Part shown: positions 1-11,200 of the stretch, in pieces
Numbering within the stretch: the stretch's first letter is position 1
Layout: each line of letters opens with the position of its first letter
Source of the DNA: Saccopteryx bilineata
Lineage: Eukaryota > Chordata > Mammalia > Chiroptera > Emballonuridae
Direction of reading: 5' to 3'
DNA length: 64,000 nucleotides
NCBI RefSeq assembly: GCF_036850765.1
Contig: NC_089498.1
Coordinates: 72,084,305-72,148,304 of the forward strand
Position numbers and translations under genes: made by a program
Notes under the pieces: model-generated
What the model was told of the DNA's origin: nothing
Databases searched by the model: none
What the model saw: the letters and a program-made list of their open reading frames with translations, nothing else

Positions 1-340
1 TTGTTATGCCCACTGTACAGATGAGGAGGGGAGGCTGTGAGAGCCTGAGTCGTCGTCCAAGATCACCCAGCCGAGAGCAGCAGAGCTGGGCTTCCCAAAC
101 CCACAGGAGCAAACCTCCCGCCTCTTTTACTCCTGCCTGGAGAGGGAGCACACACCTGCAATGACACCTGAGTAAGTAGGAAACTGTCGGATTTAAACAG
201 CAGCCTGTTGTCTCTTTCCTGGCTGAATCAGTCAGGCCTTGGCCTTGTCTGCCTGTGATACTAAGAGAGAATAGGTTGAAAACGAGTCCAGAGAGGGTGA
301 GCTGACACAGAGGCAGCATGGAGGTGGGCGAGTGATAGAA
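1..340. other. Intergenic, no feature seen
   Basis: No open frame, repeat family or regulatory motif that I can support is visible in this stretch. Confidence 0.4.
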
Positions 341-600
341 ATGATACCAGTGAGAGCCACCATTATCCAGTGCCCTGTGCCAGGACTTGGTTAATCCTTT
401 ACTCATGTAATCCTCACATGAATCCTGTGAGATAGGTATTTGCCTCAGAGATTAACCCTTTGAATAGTGAGTTTTTTGTTAACCCTTTGAGTGAGGACGT
501 ACATGAATGTTCATACTACCCAAAGGGTTAACTTGCCCAGAGTAGTTAAGTAACTTGCCTAAAGTCACACAGCTCATAAATGGCAGAGGTTGGGTCAGCA
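341..600 (-). repeat. MIR SINE relic (split)
   Basis: The text runs 'CCCTGTGCCAGGACTTGG', 'CTCATGTAATCCTCACATGA', then, after an interruption, 'AGTTAAGTAACTTGCCT' and 'GTCACACAGCTC'. This is the minus-strand order of an ancient MIR. A TTAA-flanked palindromic segment (452-531) interrupts it, so that segment arrived after the MIR. The edges are approximate. Confidence 0.7.
452..531. mobile_element. Tiny TTAA-flanked palindromic element, piggyBac-like MITE candidate
   Basis: TTAA at 452-455 is followed by CCCTTTGA. A second TTAA at 479-482 is again followed by CCCTTTGAGT. The right end reads CAAAGGG then TTAA (528-531). The segment 483-527 is an imperfect palindrome whose arms begin CCCTTTG. 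A TTAA target with short terminal inverted repeats starting CCC is what piggyBac-superfamily elements leave, and non-autonomous piggyBac elements are known in bats. The two left ends suggest nested insertion or partial duplication. The element is very short, so the family call is tentative. Confidence 0.42.
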
Positions 601-1264
601 CCTAGGCCTAAGCACGTAGTTGTTGATGGAAGGAAGGGGTGGGGAGAGGGGCGTTCATAAAACAGGAGCCTGTGGGCCTGCCTGGCGGTGATGGGAGATG
701 TGCCATGGGGGCCATCTGACCTGAGGCTGGGCCCATTCTGCCAGCTGCCAGGAAGAGAGGGGGCCTGGGCCTGACTCCTCTTGGCCACACAGCCCTGCTC
801 CTTGCTAACCAGGCTGACTTGGAGATCCATGCTGAGAAAGAGGGAGCTTTCCAGCCCCTGGCCCCACCTGCCTGTGGCCCTGTGGCTGTGGTTGCTGGTG
901 GTCGCTTGTGGCAGGGCTAGCTGCCGGCAGACAGTTCACGCAGCTGCCGTGCACGGCAGCCAGATTCCCTGGCTGCTTCCCGGGGCCGGAAGAATATTCC
1001 AGGACAGCTTGGAGTCATTAAGCACTCTTTGCTTGCTGCTTGTGGTGAAAGCTGGGTTTCAGGCCCAGGGCCTCTCCTGCCTGCCTTTCTCTCATTTCCC
1101 TAAGTAGCTGGCAAGCCTCGTGGGGAGAGAGGACAGGAATGTTGCTTAGCCCCCCAACATCACTTCCATTCTGTAGGTTGGTTTCTCTCTTCTCCCAGGG
1201 TTCCCTCTCCCTGCTTGATTTAAACAAGCCACCATAGGCCCTAGAAGGCAATGTAGGAAAAGCT
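600..1264. other. Intergenic, GC-moderate, no feature seen
   Basis: Short open frames on both strands show no conserved motif and no plausible splice structure. I see nothing that supports a gene. Confidence 0.4.
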
Positions 1265-1345
1265 GGGTTCTGGTGCTGAGCCTGCTGTGTGACATTGGAT
1301 AGTTAACCTAACCTCTCTGAGCATCTTGTTTTCTTTGTCAGCAGG
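1265..1345 (+). repeat. MIR SINE fragment
   Basis: 'CTGCTGTGTGACATTGGATA' followed by 'AACCTCTCTGAGCATCTTG' matches the MIR core 'TGTGTGACCTTGGGCAAGT .. CTCTGAGCCTCAGTTT' in plus orientation. Confidence 0.6.
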
Positions 1346-2129
1346 AATTCCTGGTCCCTCCCTTCCCCACTACTTTGTGGTAATGAGGAAAGTGTGTCTG
1401 GAAAACACTGACATGGGAAAACAGATGCTCACGGGGGTTGGAACATATGTTATGTGGGGGAGTGGTCGTCAGGCCTTGGTCAGCGTAGAGCGCACTGAGG
1501 CATAGACCTGGAGGGGTATTCCGGAGAACCAACAAATCTGCCTCATTTCAAAAGTGGAGACACTGAGCCTCAGCCAGTGATGGAGAAAGCTGATTCTCTC
1601 CCCTAAGCCACCTTGCCATTCTGATGAAGGGTGCGCTGACTAATGGAGCATTCAGTGCCAGCTCCTCGCCTGGCTGTCTGTGTTGGTTAATCTTTGCAAG
1701 GTGGGCATTGGGGCATCCAGCAGGAGTGAGACTGGAAGGGGGGCTGTGTGTGCCAGAATCTGTTTGCTTAAACAGCAGTTTGTTTCTGGGCCCAGAAAAC
1801 TTAAGAGGAAATCTGTGTTTTGCAGACATAAAAGGAAAAGATCACCTTTCAGGACCCTGGTGTTTGCTGAAAGAGGGACAAAGTTGGAAATGCTTATTGG
1901 GCCCTGCAGTTACTTTCACCTTCTGGGCTCGGTCTGGTCAGGATGGAGATAGAAAGGGTGGGCACTTCTCCCATGCTCCCTTTTCAGCTTTTGGAGGTAG
2001 GGGTGGGCAGGGCAAAATCAGCAGGGTGTTGGAGTCTCAGACCAGTGCCGCTGTGCCCTCTCCCACGGGAGAGCACATTTACGCAGGGGAAGGAGAATGG
2101 ACCACAGACATCACCAACTCAGGCTTGAC
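1346..2129. other. Intergenic, no gene supported
   Basis: A 265-codon plus-strand open frame spans much of this stretch (1624-2421). It reads through a MIR fragment and a poly-A run (encoding consecutive lysines) and has no recognisable domain, so it is not taken as a gene. Confidence 0.45.
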
Positions 2130-2205
2130 TCTTATGCGACCCTGGACACATGACAACATCTCTAAGCCTCAGTTTCTTTTCTGTAAAAAAAAAAAAAAAA
2201 AAAAC
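2130..2205 (+). repeat. MIR fragment ending in poly-A run
   Basis: 'CCTGGACACATGACAACATC' then 'TAAGCCTCAGTTTCTTTTCT' is a degenerate MIR core. It is followed at about 2184-2203 by a run of roughly 20 A, a length-variable mononucleotide tract. Confidence 0.55.
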
Positions 2206-2915
2206 AACCCTTGTTCAACATCCACTTGGGGAGGATCTGAAATAACTTGCTGGCACAGTGGACATTCAGCAACCGGGGGCTATGGTGGAGCCCCTGAACA
2301 AAGGGCAGTGTGGGGCATGGGCAGCTCAGCCTGGAAGGGAACCCTGGTCATGCAGAGGAGGGCTGAGAAGAGGGGCAGGCAGGGAGCAGGGCTCCCCAGT
2401 ATCCCCAGCACCTCATGGTAGGAGCTGGCAGCTGCTCAGACACCTCCTGGCCAGGCGTTCCTGGGGGCCCAGGCCAGCCTAGCTCAGGCCAGATGGGCTC
2501 TGGCAGAGACCCTGCTTTATCCTCAAACAATGCTGTTCTCCCAGCCAAGGGCAGCAAGAGGCGGGCCAGAGCTAGAGCGCCAGGGAGACTTCCTGGCTCC
2601 CGCCTGGACTGCCCAGCGCTCCATGTTTGGTATAGCCCTTGCACTGGCCACCAAAGGTTTTGGTGGAGAGTTATGGATCCCCCACTTTCTCGGCCTCTGG
2701 TTGGTCAGTCTGTCAGGAAGGGGACACAGCACTCAGGTGGTTCTGCACCTTTGTTCTTGAGCTAAGGGACCCCAAAGGAGGTAGAACCGAGTTACCCTTA
2801 TCTTCAGGCAAGACCCTGAACAGACAGCTCTAGTCTCAGCATTGTTCCCAAGGTGCTTAGAAACCTGTTGCCCCCCCACTCCATCTTAGAAGCCCGGATG
2901 AAGAGAGCCTCTCTC
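2206..2915. other. Intergenic, no feature seen
   Basis: GC-rich for the region. There are overlapping short open frames on both strands and no domain or exon signature that I can support. Confidence 0.4.
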
Positions 2916-2917
2916 CA

Positions 2918-3125
2918 TATGTGTGTGTGTGTGCGCGCACATGTGTGTGTATGAGTGAGCACATGGCATGTGTGAGCACATAAGTGTGCGCATGTGAATG
3001 TGCACACATGAGTGTGCGTGCATGTGTGTGCATGTGAACTTATGTGTTCGTGTGTGTGTATGCTTGTGTGTACTCATCTGAGTGTGTGCATGAGCGTGTG
3101 TGTGTTGCGTGTGTGTGTGTGCACA
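2918..3125. repeat. TG/CA-rich simple-repeat tract
   Basis: About 200 bp of alternating TG with CG, CATG and GAGTG interruptions, with pure TGTGTG runs at both ends. It is a degenerate dinucleotide microsatellite and could form Z-DNA in its purine/pyrimidine-alternating parts. Two minus-strand open frames here (His/Thr/Cys-rich) are products of the repeat. Confidence 0.9.
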
Positions 3126-3229
3126 TGTGGGAAAGAGCCTAGAGACTAGAACTTCAGAGGGCTGGTGGTGACATCAGCAAGCCCAGGGTCATAGGGTAAG
3201 CTGGCTTCCTCCCCATGCCTCTCACTCCT

Positions 3230-3389
3230 TAACCCAGAGCCAGGCCCTGTTCTGGGTGCTGTGGGGACAGCATAATGAGAAAGACCTCATCCAGTCCCTT
3301 AAGGAATTCACTTTCTGAAGACAGCAGCAACACTCAAGTAACCAACAAAACGATCTCGGAGAACAATGCACGATGGGGAGAAAATAAAA
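3230..3389 (-). repeat. L2 LINE 3'-end fragment
   Basis: 'CCAGGCCCTGTTCTGGGTGC' then 'CAGTCCCTTAAGGAATTCAC' is the minus-strand form of the L2 3' region (usual text: 'ccaggcactgttctaggtgc .. ccctcatggagctta'). The SINE at 3401 inserted at its right side. Confidence 0.55.
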
Positions 3390-3400
3390 TGCTAGCATGG
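3390..3400. repeat. Left target-site duplication of SINE
   Basis: TGCTAGCATGG is repeated exactly at 3768-3778, bracketing the SINE between them. Confidence 0.9.
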
Positions 3401-3767
3401 GGCCTTGGCTGGTTGACTCAGTGGTAGAGCGTCGGCCTGGTGTGCCGGAGTCCTGGGTTCGATTCCTGGCCGGGGCACACAGAATAGGCGCCCATCTGCT
3501 TCTCCATCCCTCCCCCTCTCCTTCCTTTCTGTCTCTCTCTTCCCCTCCTGCAGCCAGGGCTCCATTGGAGCAAGGTTGGCCCCGAGTGCTGAGGATGGCT
3601 CTGTGGCTTCTGTGTCAGGCACTAGAATGGCTCTGGTTGCAACAGAGCAATGCCCCAGATGGGCAGAGCCCCCCCTGGTGGGCATGCCGGGTGGATCCCG
3701 GTCGGGTGCATGCAGGAGTCTGTCTAACTGCCTCCCCATTTCCAACTTCAGAAAGATACAAGGGGTT
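3401..3767 (+). mobile_element. tRNA-derived bat SINE, ~370-bp family, copy 1
   Basis: The head carries a tRNA-like RNA polymerase III promoter: an A box around 'GGTTGACTCAGTGGTAGAGC' and a B box 'GGTTCGATTCC' near 3456. The unique body reads '..CTCCATTGGAGCAA..' and '..CCCCCTGGTGGGCATGCC..', and the end is 'CTTCAGAAAGATACAAGG'. An exact 11-bp duplication flanks it. The family is non-autonomous and is presumably mobilised by L1. The body holds a CTCF-like core (CCCCCTGGTGGGC, about 3671). The A-tail is short and degraded, so this copy is older than the one at 42399. Confidence 0.92.
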
Positions 3768-3778
3768 TGCTAGCATGG
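3768..3778. repeat. Right target-site duplication of SINE
   Basis: TGCTAGCATGG, identical to 3390-3400. Confidence 0.9.
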
Positions 3779-4105
3779 GACCTGCTTTCTTTCTGATCTC
3801 GGGGGCAGCAGGAATAAAAGTGAGGTGTGGGAGCAAGGGGGCATTAAAACACTCATGGGTGGGGGATGAGGGGTGGAGACTCCTGCACTGACCTGTGCTG
3901 GCCTGCCAGTGCATCCAAACCAGACGTCCCTGGACAGAGGGCAGGAGGCCCAGGCCCTGGCTCCCCCAGGCAGGGTTGGCACACTGGCTCTTCTGACAGC
4001 CAGAGGGGTCCCTACCCTGGTATTTCAGAGCCTGGTAGTTTGCTTCTGGAAGAAGAAGGAGAAGAAAGAGAGGGAAAATTTCATCATAATCACTTTTGGC
4101 TAAAA
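3779..4105. other. Intergenic, no feature seen
   Basis: No conserved coding or repeat signature that I can support. Confidence 0.35.
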
Positions 4106-4107
4106 AG

Positions 4108-4195
4108 CAAGTTTTCTCCCTCCCTCCCTCCCTTCTTTACTTCCTTTATTCCTTCATTCCTCTTTCTTTTATTTCCTTTTTTAAGAGAAAAAAGA
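4108..4195. repeat. Pyrimidine-rich (CCCT/TTCC) low-complexity tract
   Basis: CTCCCTCCCTCCCTCCC followed by TTCCTTTATTCCTTCATTCC and a T-rich run. This is simple-sequence DNA. Confidence 0.8.
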
Positions 4196-5255
4196 CCTGG
4201 GGAATAAAAACAAACATCTCCTAGCATGAATCAGGCCGCCTTGTTCCCAAACACCAGAAAGAAGCTAGGATGTGAGCACAGGGACAGAGGGAGCTGCAGG
4301 CCCGCGGGTCCAGCGGCTCAGGACTGGGGCACCGCGAGGCTGAGGGCAGGGCTGGTCTGGGCGGTTCCTTAGGAGTCTCTGAAACATCTGCCTCTTGGGG
4401 TCCAGATGTGTAAACAGAAGGAGCATCCACAGAGGCTGGAGGGGAGGGCTGAAGCTCCCCTCCAGCCTGGGGAGCTGATGTGCTCAGAGATACGTCCCAA
4501 AGAGACCGAAAAGCCTTGGTGCCCCGTCTCCTGGGCCCACTCTGTGAAGTCCCTCCAACCACAAACAGCTCCTTCATTTGTACCTTGATGCTGGAAGAAT
4601 CCTCTAGTCACTCAGCTCACGGATGGCTTTGTTCCCTTCCAAAAGCGGACCCCAACCAGAGGCACAGCAGGGTGTCAGTCATCTGCACTTCAGTGTAAGG
4701 GAGCCAACTGACCCTTCTCCAGGAACAGGGTTTGGGCAGAAGAAGGCAAAGAGCACAAAAACACTGTTTTCAAAGAGAAAGGACATCACTTTCACAGGGT
4801 CTAGGAGTCCCATGAGGGGGAGAGACCCAGAAAGTGAAAGAGAGGTGCTAGAGAAAGAACCCTAAGACTTCTTTCTTCAGGGTGGGCCCACACCTCCCCG
4901 AATAAACTCAGTGCTTTGCAAGGTCATGATAAATCAAAGTTCAGAACATCTGTTTTTTCACAAAGAGTAAATTTTGAGGAAGGCAGAGGTAACATTTATT
5001 AAACACTACTTACTAGGGACATGCCAGATGTGGCCGGGATTGCTCAGCCACTGTGGCCAAAGGAGGGAAGGGGGACTCGGAGAAGCAGCTGCAGTGCAGG
5101 CAGAGCTGAGGTGCAATCACCTGTGTGGGCTCCCAGAGGGCTGCCGTCTCCACCTGCCCTGGGCTGCAGGCCTCCCAGGGGGCTGAGTCTGGGGCTCAGG
5201 GTGTCACTGCCTCAGCAAGGCTGCAGGGTCTGAGGCTGGGGGTGGGGACCCGACC
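4196..5255. other. Unique flank of the large minisatellite, no gene seen
   Basis: No supported exon. This is the left flank of the tandem array and ends at '..GGGGACCCGACCAGGAG', after which the repeat units begin without a recognisable mobile-element boundary. Confidence 0.4.
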
Positions 5256-8200
5256 AGGAGGGAAACGCCAGCACTGAGCACCCACAGCCTGGCCTGAGGG
5301 AAACGCCAGCACTGAGCACCCACAGCCTGACCTGACCTGAGGGAAACACCAGCACTGAGCACCCACAGCCTGACCTGAGGGAAACACCAGCACTAAGCCC
5401 CCACAGCCCGGCCTGAGGGAAACACCAGCACTGAGCACCCACAGCCTGGCCTGAGGGAAACGCCAGCACTGAGCACCCACAGCCTGACCTGAGGGAAACA
5501 CCAGCACTAAGCCCCCACAGCCCAGCCTGAGGGAAACACCAGCACTGAGCACCCACAGCCTGGCCTGAGGGAAACGCCAGCACTGAGCACCCACAGCCTG
5601 GCCTGAGGGAAAGGTAAGCACTGAGCACCCACAGCCTGACCTGACCTGAGGGAAACGCCAGCACTGAGCACCCACAGCCTGGCCTGAGGGAAAGGTCAGC
5701 ACTGAGCACCCACAGCCTGGCCTTACCTGAGGGGAACACCAGCACTGAGCACCCACAGCCTGACCTGAGGGAAACACCAGCACTGAGCACCCACAGCCTG
5801 GCCTGAGGGAAAGGTCAGCACTGAGCACCCACAGCCTGGCCTTACCTGAGGGGAACACCAGCACTGAGCACCCACAGCCTGGCCTTACCTGAGAAAAACG
5901 CCAGCACTGAGCACCCACAGCCCGCCTGAGGGAAACGCCAGCACTTAGCACCCACAGCCTGACCTGAGGGAAACACCAGCACTGAGCACCCACAGCCCGG
6001 CCTGAGGGAAACGCCAGCACTGAGCACCCACAGCCTGGTCTGAGGGAAAGGTGAGCACTGAGCACCCACAGCCTGACCTGACCTGAGGGAAACACCAGCA
6101 CTGAGCACCCACAGCCTGACCTGACCTCAGGGAAACACCAGCACTGAGCACCCACAGCCTGACCTGACCTGAGTGAAACACCAGCACTGAGCACCCACAG
6201 CCTGACCTGACCTGAGGGAAACGCCAGGACTGAGCACCCACAGCCTGACCTGAGGGAAACACCAGCACTGAGCACCCACAGCCTGACCTGACCTGAGGGA
6301 AACGCCAGCACTGAGCACCCACAGCCTGACCTGAGGGAAACGCGAGCACTGAGCACCCATAGCCTGACCTGAGGGAAAGGAGCACTGATCACCCACAGCC
6401 TGACCTGACCTGAGGGAAACGCCAGCACTGAGCACCCACAGCCTGACCTGAGGGAAACACCAGCACTGAGCACCCACAGCCCGGCCTGAGGGAAATGCCA
6501 GCACTAAGCCCCCACAGCCCGGCCTGAGGGAAACACCAGCACTGAGCACCCACAGCCTGACCTGAGGGAAACACCAGCACTGAGCACCCACAGCCTGCCT
6601 GAGGGAAACACCAGCACTGAGCACCCACAGCCTGACCTGAGGGAAACACCAGCACTGAGCACCCACAGCCTGCCTGAGGGATACACCAGCACTGAGCACC
6701 CACAGCCTGCCTGAGGGAAACACCAGCACTGAGCACCCGCAGCCTGACCTGACCTCAGGGAAACACCAGCACTGAGCACCCACAGCCTGACCTGACCTGA
6801 GGGAAACACCAGCACTGAGCACCCACAGCCTGACCTGACCTGAGGGATACGCCAGCACTGAGCACCCACAGCCTGACCTGAGGGAAACACCAGCACTGAG
6901 CACCCACAGCCTGGCCTGACCTGAGGGAAACACCAGCACTGAGCACCCACAGCCTGGCCTGACCTGAGGGAAACACCAGCACTGAGCACCCACAGCCTGA
7001 CCTGAGGGAAACACCAGCACAGAGCACCCACAGCCTGGCCTGACCTGAGGGAAACACCAGCACTGAGCACCCACAGCCTGACCTGACCTGAGGGATACGC
7101 CAGCACTGAGCACCCACAGCCTGACCTGAGGGAAACACCAGCACTGAGCACCCACAGCCTGACCTGACCTGAGGGATACGCCAGCACTGAGCACCCACAG
7201 CCTGACCTGAGGGAAACACCAGCACTGAGCACCCACAGCCTGGCCTGACCTGAAGGAAACACCAGCACTGAGCACCCACAGCCTGGCCTGACCTGAGGGA
7301 AACACCAGCACTGAGCACCCACAGCCTGACCTGAGGGAAACACCAGCACTGAGCACCCACAGCCTGGCCTGACCTGAGGGAAACACCAGCACTGAGCACC
7401 CACAGCCTGACCTGACCTGAGGGATACGCCAGCACTGAGCACCCACAGCCTGACCTGAGGAAAACACCAGCACTGAGCACCCACAGCCTGACCTGAGGGA
7501 ATCACCAGCACTGAGCACCCACAGCCTGACCTGAGGGAAACGCCAGCACTGAGCACCCACAGCCTGACCTGACCTGAGGGAAACCCCAGCACTGAGCACC
7601 CACAGCCTGACCTGACCTGAGGGAAACACCAGCACTGAGTACCCACAGCCTGGCTTGAGGGAAACACCAGCACTGAGCATCCACAGCCTGCCCTGACCTG
7701 AGGGAAACACCAGCACTGAGCACCCACAGCCCGGCCTGAGGGAAACACCAGCACTGAGCACCCACAGCCTGGCCTGAGGGAAAGGAGCACTGATCACCCA
7801 CAGCCTGACCTGACCTGAGGGAAACGCCAGCACTGAGCACCCACAGCCTGGCCTGAGAGAATGGAGCACTGGGCACCCACAGCCTGGCCTGAGGGAAACG
7901 CCAGCACTGGGCACCCACCTCCTGGCCTGAGGGAAACACCAGCACTGAGCACCCACAGCCCGGCCTTAGGGAAACGCCAGCACTGAGCACCCACAGCCTG
8001 GCCTGAGGGAAAGGAGCACTGGGCACCCACAGCCCGGCCTGAAGGAAACGCCAGCACTGAGCACCCACAGCCCGGCCTGAGGAAAACTCCAGCACTGAGC
8101 ACCCACAGCCCGGCCTGAGGAAAACTCCAGCACTGAGCACCCACAGCCTGACCTGAGGGAAACACCAGCACTGAGCACCCACAGCCTGGCCTGAGGGAAA

Positions 8201-11200
8201 CACCAGCACTGAGCACCCACAGCCTGACCTGAGGGAAACACCAGCACTGAGCACCCACAGCCCGGCCTGAGGGAAACTCCAGCACTGAGCACCCCCAGCC
8301 TGACCTGAGGGAAGCACTAGCACTGAGCACCCACAGCCTGACCTGAGGGAAACACCAGCACTGAGCACCCACAGCCCGGCCTGAGGGAAACACCAGCACT
8401 GAGCACCCACAGCCTGACCTGAGGGAAAGGAGCACTGAGCACCCACAGCCTGACCTGAGGGAAACACCAGCACTGGGCACCCATATCCTGGCCTGAGGGA
8501 AAGGAGCCCTGAGCACCCACAGCCCGGCCTGAGGGAAACACCAGCACTGAGCACCCACAGCCTGACCTGAGGGAAACGCCAGCACTGAGCACCCACAGCC
8601 TGACCTAAGGGAAACACCAGCACTGAGCACCCACAGCCTGCCTGAGGGAAACACCAGCACTGATCACCCACAGCCTGACCTGACCTGAGGGAAACGCCAG
8701 CACTGAGCACCCACAGCCTAGCCTGAGGGAAACACCAGCACTGATCACCCACAGCCTGACCTGACCTGAGGGAAACGCCAGCACTGAGCACCCACAGCCT
8801 GACCTGAGGGAAACACCAGCACTGAGCACCCACAGCCTGACCTGAGGGAAACGCCAGCACTGAGCACCCACAGCCTGACCTGAGGGAAACACCAGCACTG
8901 AGCACCCACAGCCTGACCTGAGGGAAACGCCAGCACTGAACACCCACAGCCTGACCTGAGGGAAACGCCAGCACTGAGCACCCACAGCCTGACCTCAGGG
9001 AAACACCAGCACTGAGCACCCACAGCCCGGCCTGAGGGAAACGCCAGCACTAAGCCCCCACAGCCCGGCCTGAGGGAAACACCAGCACTGAGCACCCACA
9101 GCCTGGCCTGAGGGAAACGCCAGCACTGAGCACCCACAGCCTGGCCTGAGGGAAAGGTGAGCACTGAGCACCCACAGCCTGACCTGACCTGAGGGAAACG
9201 CCAGCACTGAGCACCCACAGCCTGACCTAAGGGAAACACCAGCACTGAGCACCCACAGCCTGGCCTGAGGGAAACACCAGCACTGATCACCCACAGCCTG
9301 ACCTGATCTGAGGGAAACGCCAGCACTGAGCACCCACAGCCTGACCTGAGGGAAACGCCAGCACTGAGCACCCACAGCCTAACCTGAGGGAAACACCAGC
9401 ACTGAGCACCCACAGCCTGACCTGACCTGAGGGAAACGCCAGCACTGAGCACCCACAGCCTGACCTGAGGGAAACGCGAGCACTGAGCACCCATAGCCTG
9501 ACCTGAGGGAAAGGAGCACTGATCACCCACAGCCTGACCTGACCTGAGGGAAACGCCAGCACTGAGCACCCACAGCCCGAACTGAGGGAAACACCAGCAC
9601 TGAGCACCCACAGCCCGGCCTGAGGGAAATGCCAGCACTAAGCCCCCACAGCCCGGCCTGAGGGAAACACCAGCACTGAGCACCCACAGCCTGACCTGAG
9701 GGAAACACCAGCACTGAGCACCCACAGCCTGCCTGAGGGAAACACCAGCACTGAGCACCCACAGCCTGACCTGAGGGAAACACCAGCACTGAGCACCCAC
9801 AGCCTGCCTGAGGGATACACCAGCACTGAGCACCCACAGCCTGCCTGAGGGAAACACCAGCACTGAGCACCCACAGCCTGACCTAAGGGAAACACCAGCA
9901 CTGAGCACCCACAGCCTGCCTGAGGGAAACACCAGCACTGAGCACCCACAGCCTGACCTGAGGGAAACACCAGCACTGAGCACCCACAGCCTGACCTGAG
10001 GGAAACGCCAGCACTGAGCACCCACAGCCTGACCTGAGGGAAACGCCAGCACTGAGCACCCATAGCCTGACCTGAGGGAAAGGAGCACTGATCACCCACA
10101 GCCTGACCTGACCTGAGGGAAACGCCAGCACTGAGCACCCACAGCCTGACCTGAGGGAAACACCAGCACTGAGCACCCACAGCCCGGCCTGAGGGAAACG
10201 CCAGCACTAAGCCCCCACAGCCCGGCCTGAGGGAAACACCAGCACTGAGCACCCACAGCCTGGCCTGAGGGAAACGCCAGCACTGAGCACCCACAGCCTG
10301 GCCTGAGGGAAAGGTGAGCACTGAGCACCCACAGCCTGGCCTGAGGGAAACGCCAGCACTGAGCACCCACAGCCTGGCCTGAGGGAAACACCAGCACTGA
10401 GCACCCACAGCCTTACCTGATGGAAACGCCAGCACTGAGAACCCACAGCCTGACCTGAGGAAAATGCCTGCACTGAGCACCCACAGCCTGGCCTGAGGGA
10501 AACACCTGCACTGAGCACCCACAGCCTGACCTGAGAAAAACGCCAGCACTGAGCACCCACAGCCTGGCCTGAGGGAAACACCAGCACTGAGCACCCACAG
10601 CCTGACCTGATGGAAACGCCAGCACTGAGAACCCACAGCCTGGCCTGACCTGAGGGAAACACCACACTGAGCACCCACAGCCTTACCTGAGTGAAACACA
10701 AGCACTGAGCACCTACAGCCTGACCTGACCTGAGGGGAACCCCAGCACTGAGCACCCACAGCCTGGCCTGACCTTAGGGAAACAGCAGCACTGAGCACCC
10801 ACAGCCTGACCTGAGGGAAACGCCAGCACTGAGCACCCACAGCCTGGCCTGACCTGAGGGACACAGCAGTACTGAGCACCCACAGCCTGGCCTGACCTGA
10901 GGGAAACACAGCAGCACTGAGCACCCACAGCCTGGCCTGACCTGAGGGAATCGCTAGCACTGAGAACCAACAGCCTTACCTGATGGAAACACCAGCACTG
11001 AGCACCCACAGCCCGGCCTGAGGGAAACACCAGCACTGAGCACCCACAGCCTGACCTGAGGGAAACACCAGCACTGAGCACCCACAGCCTGACCTGACCT
11101 GAGGGAAACACCAGATCTGAGCACCCACAGCTTGGCCGGAGGGAAACACCAGCACTGAGCACCCACAGCCTGACCTGAGGGAAACACCAGCACTGAGCAC

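Noticed and set aside
1624..2421. 265-codon plus-strand open frame
   Set aside because: Runs through a MIR fragment and a poly-A tract. No domain, no CpG-rich start and a competing open frame in another phase.
3401..3472. tRNA gene
   Set aside because: The A and B boxes belong to the head of a SINE; the text continues into the SINE body and is flanked by target duplications. The same applies at 36821-37182, 42399 and 62284.
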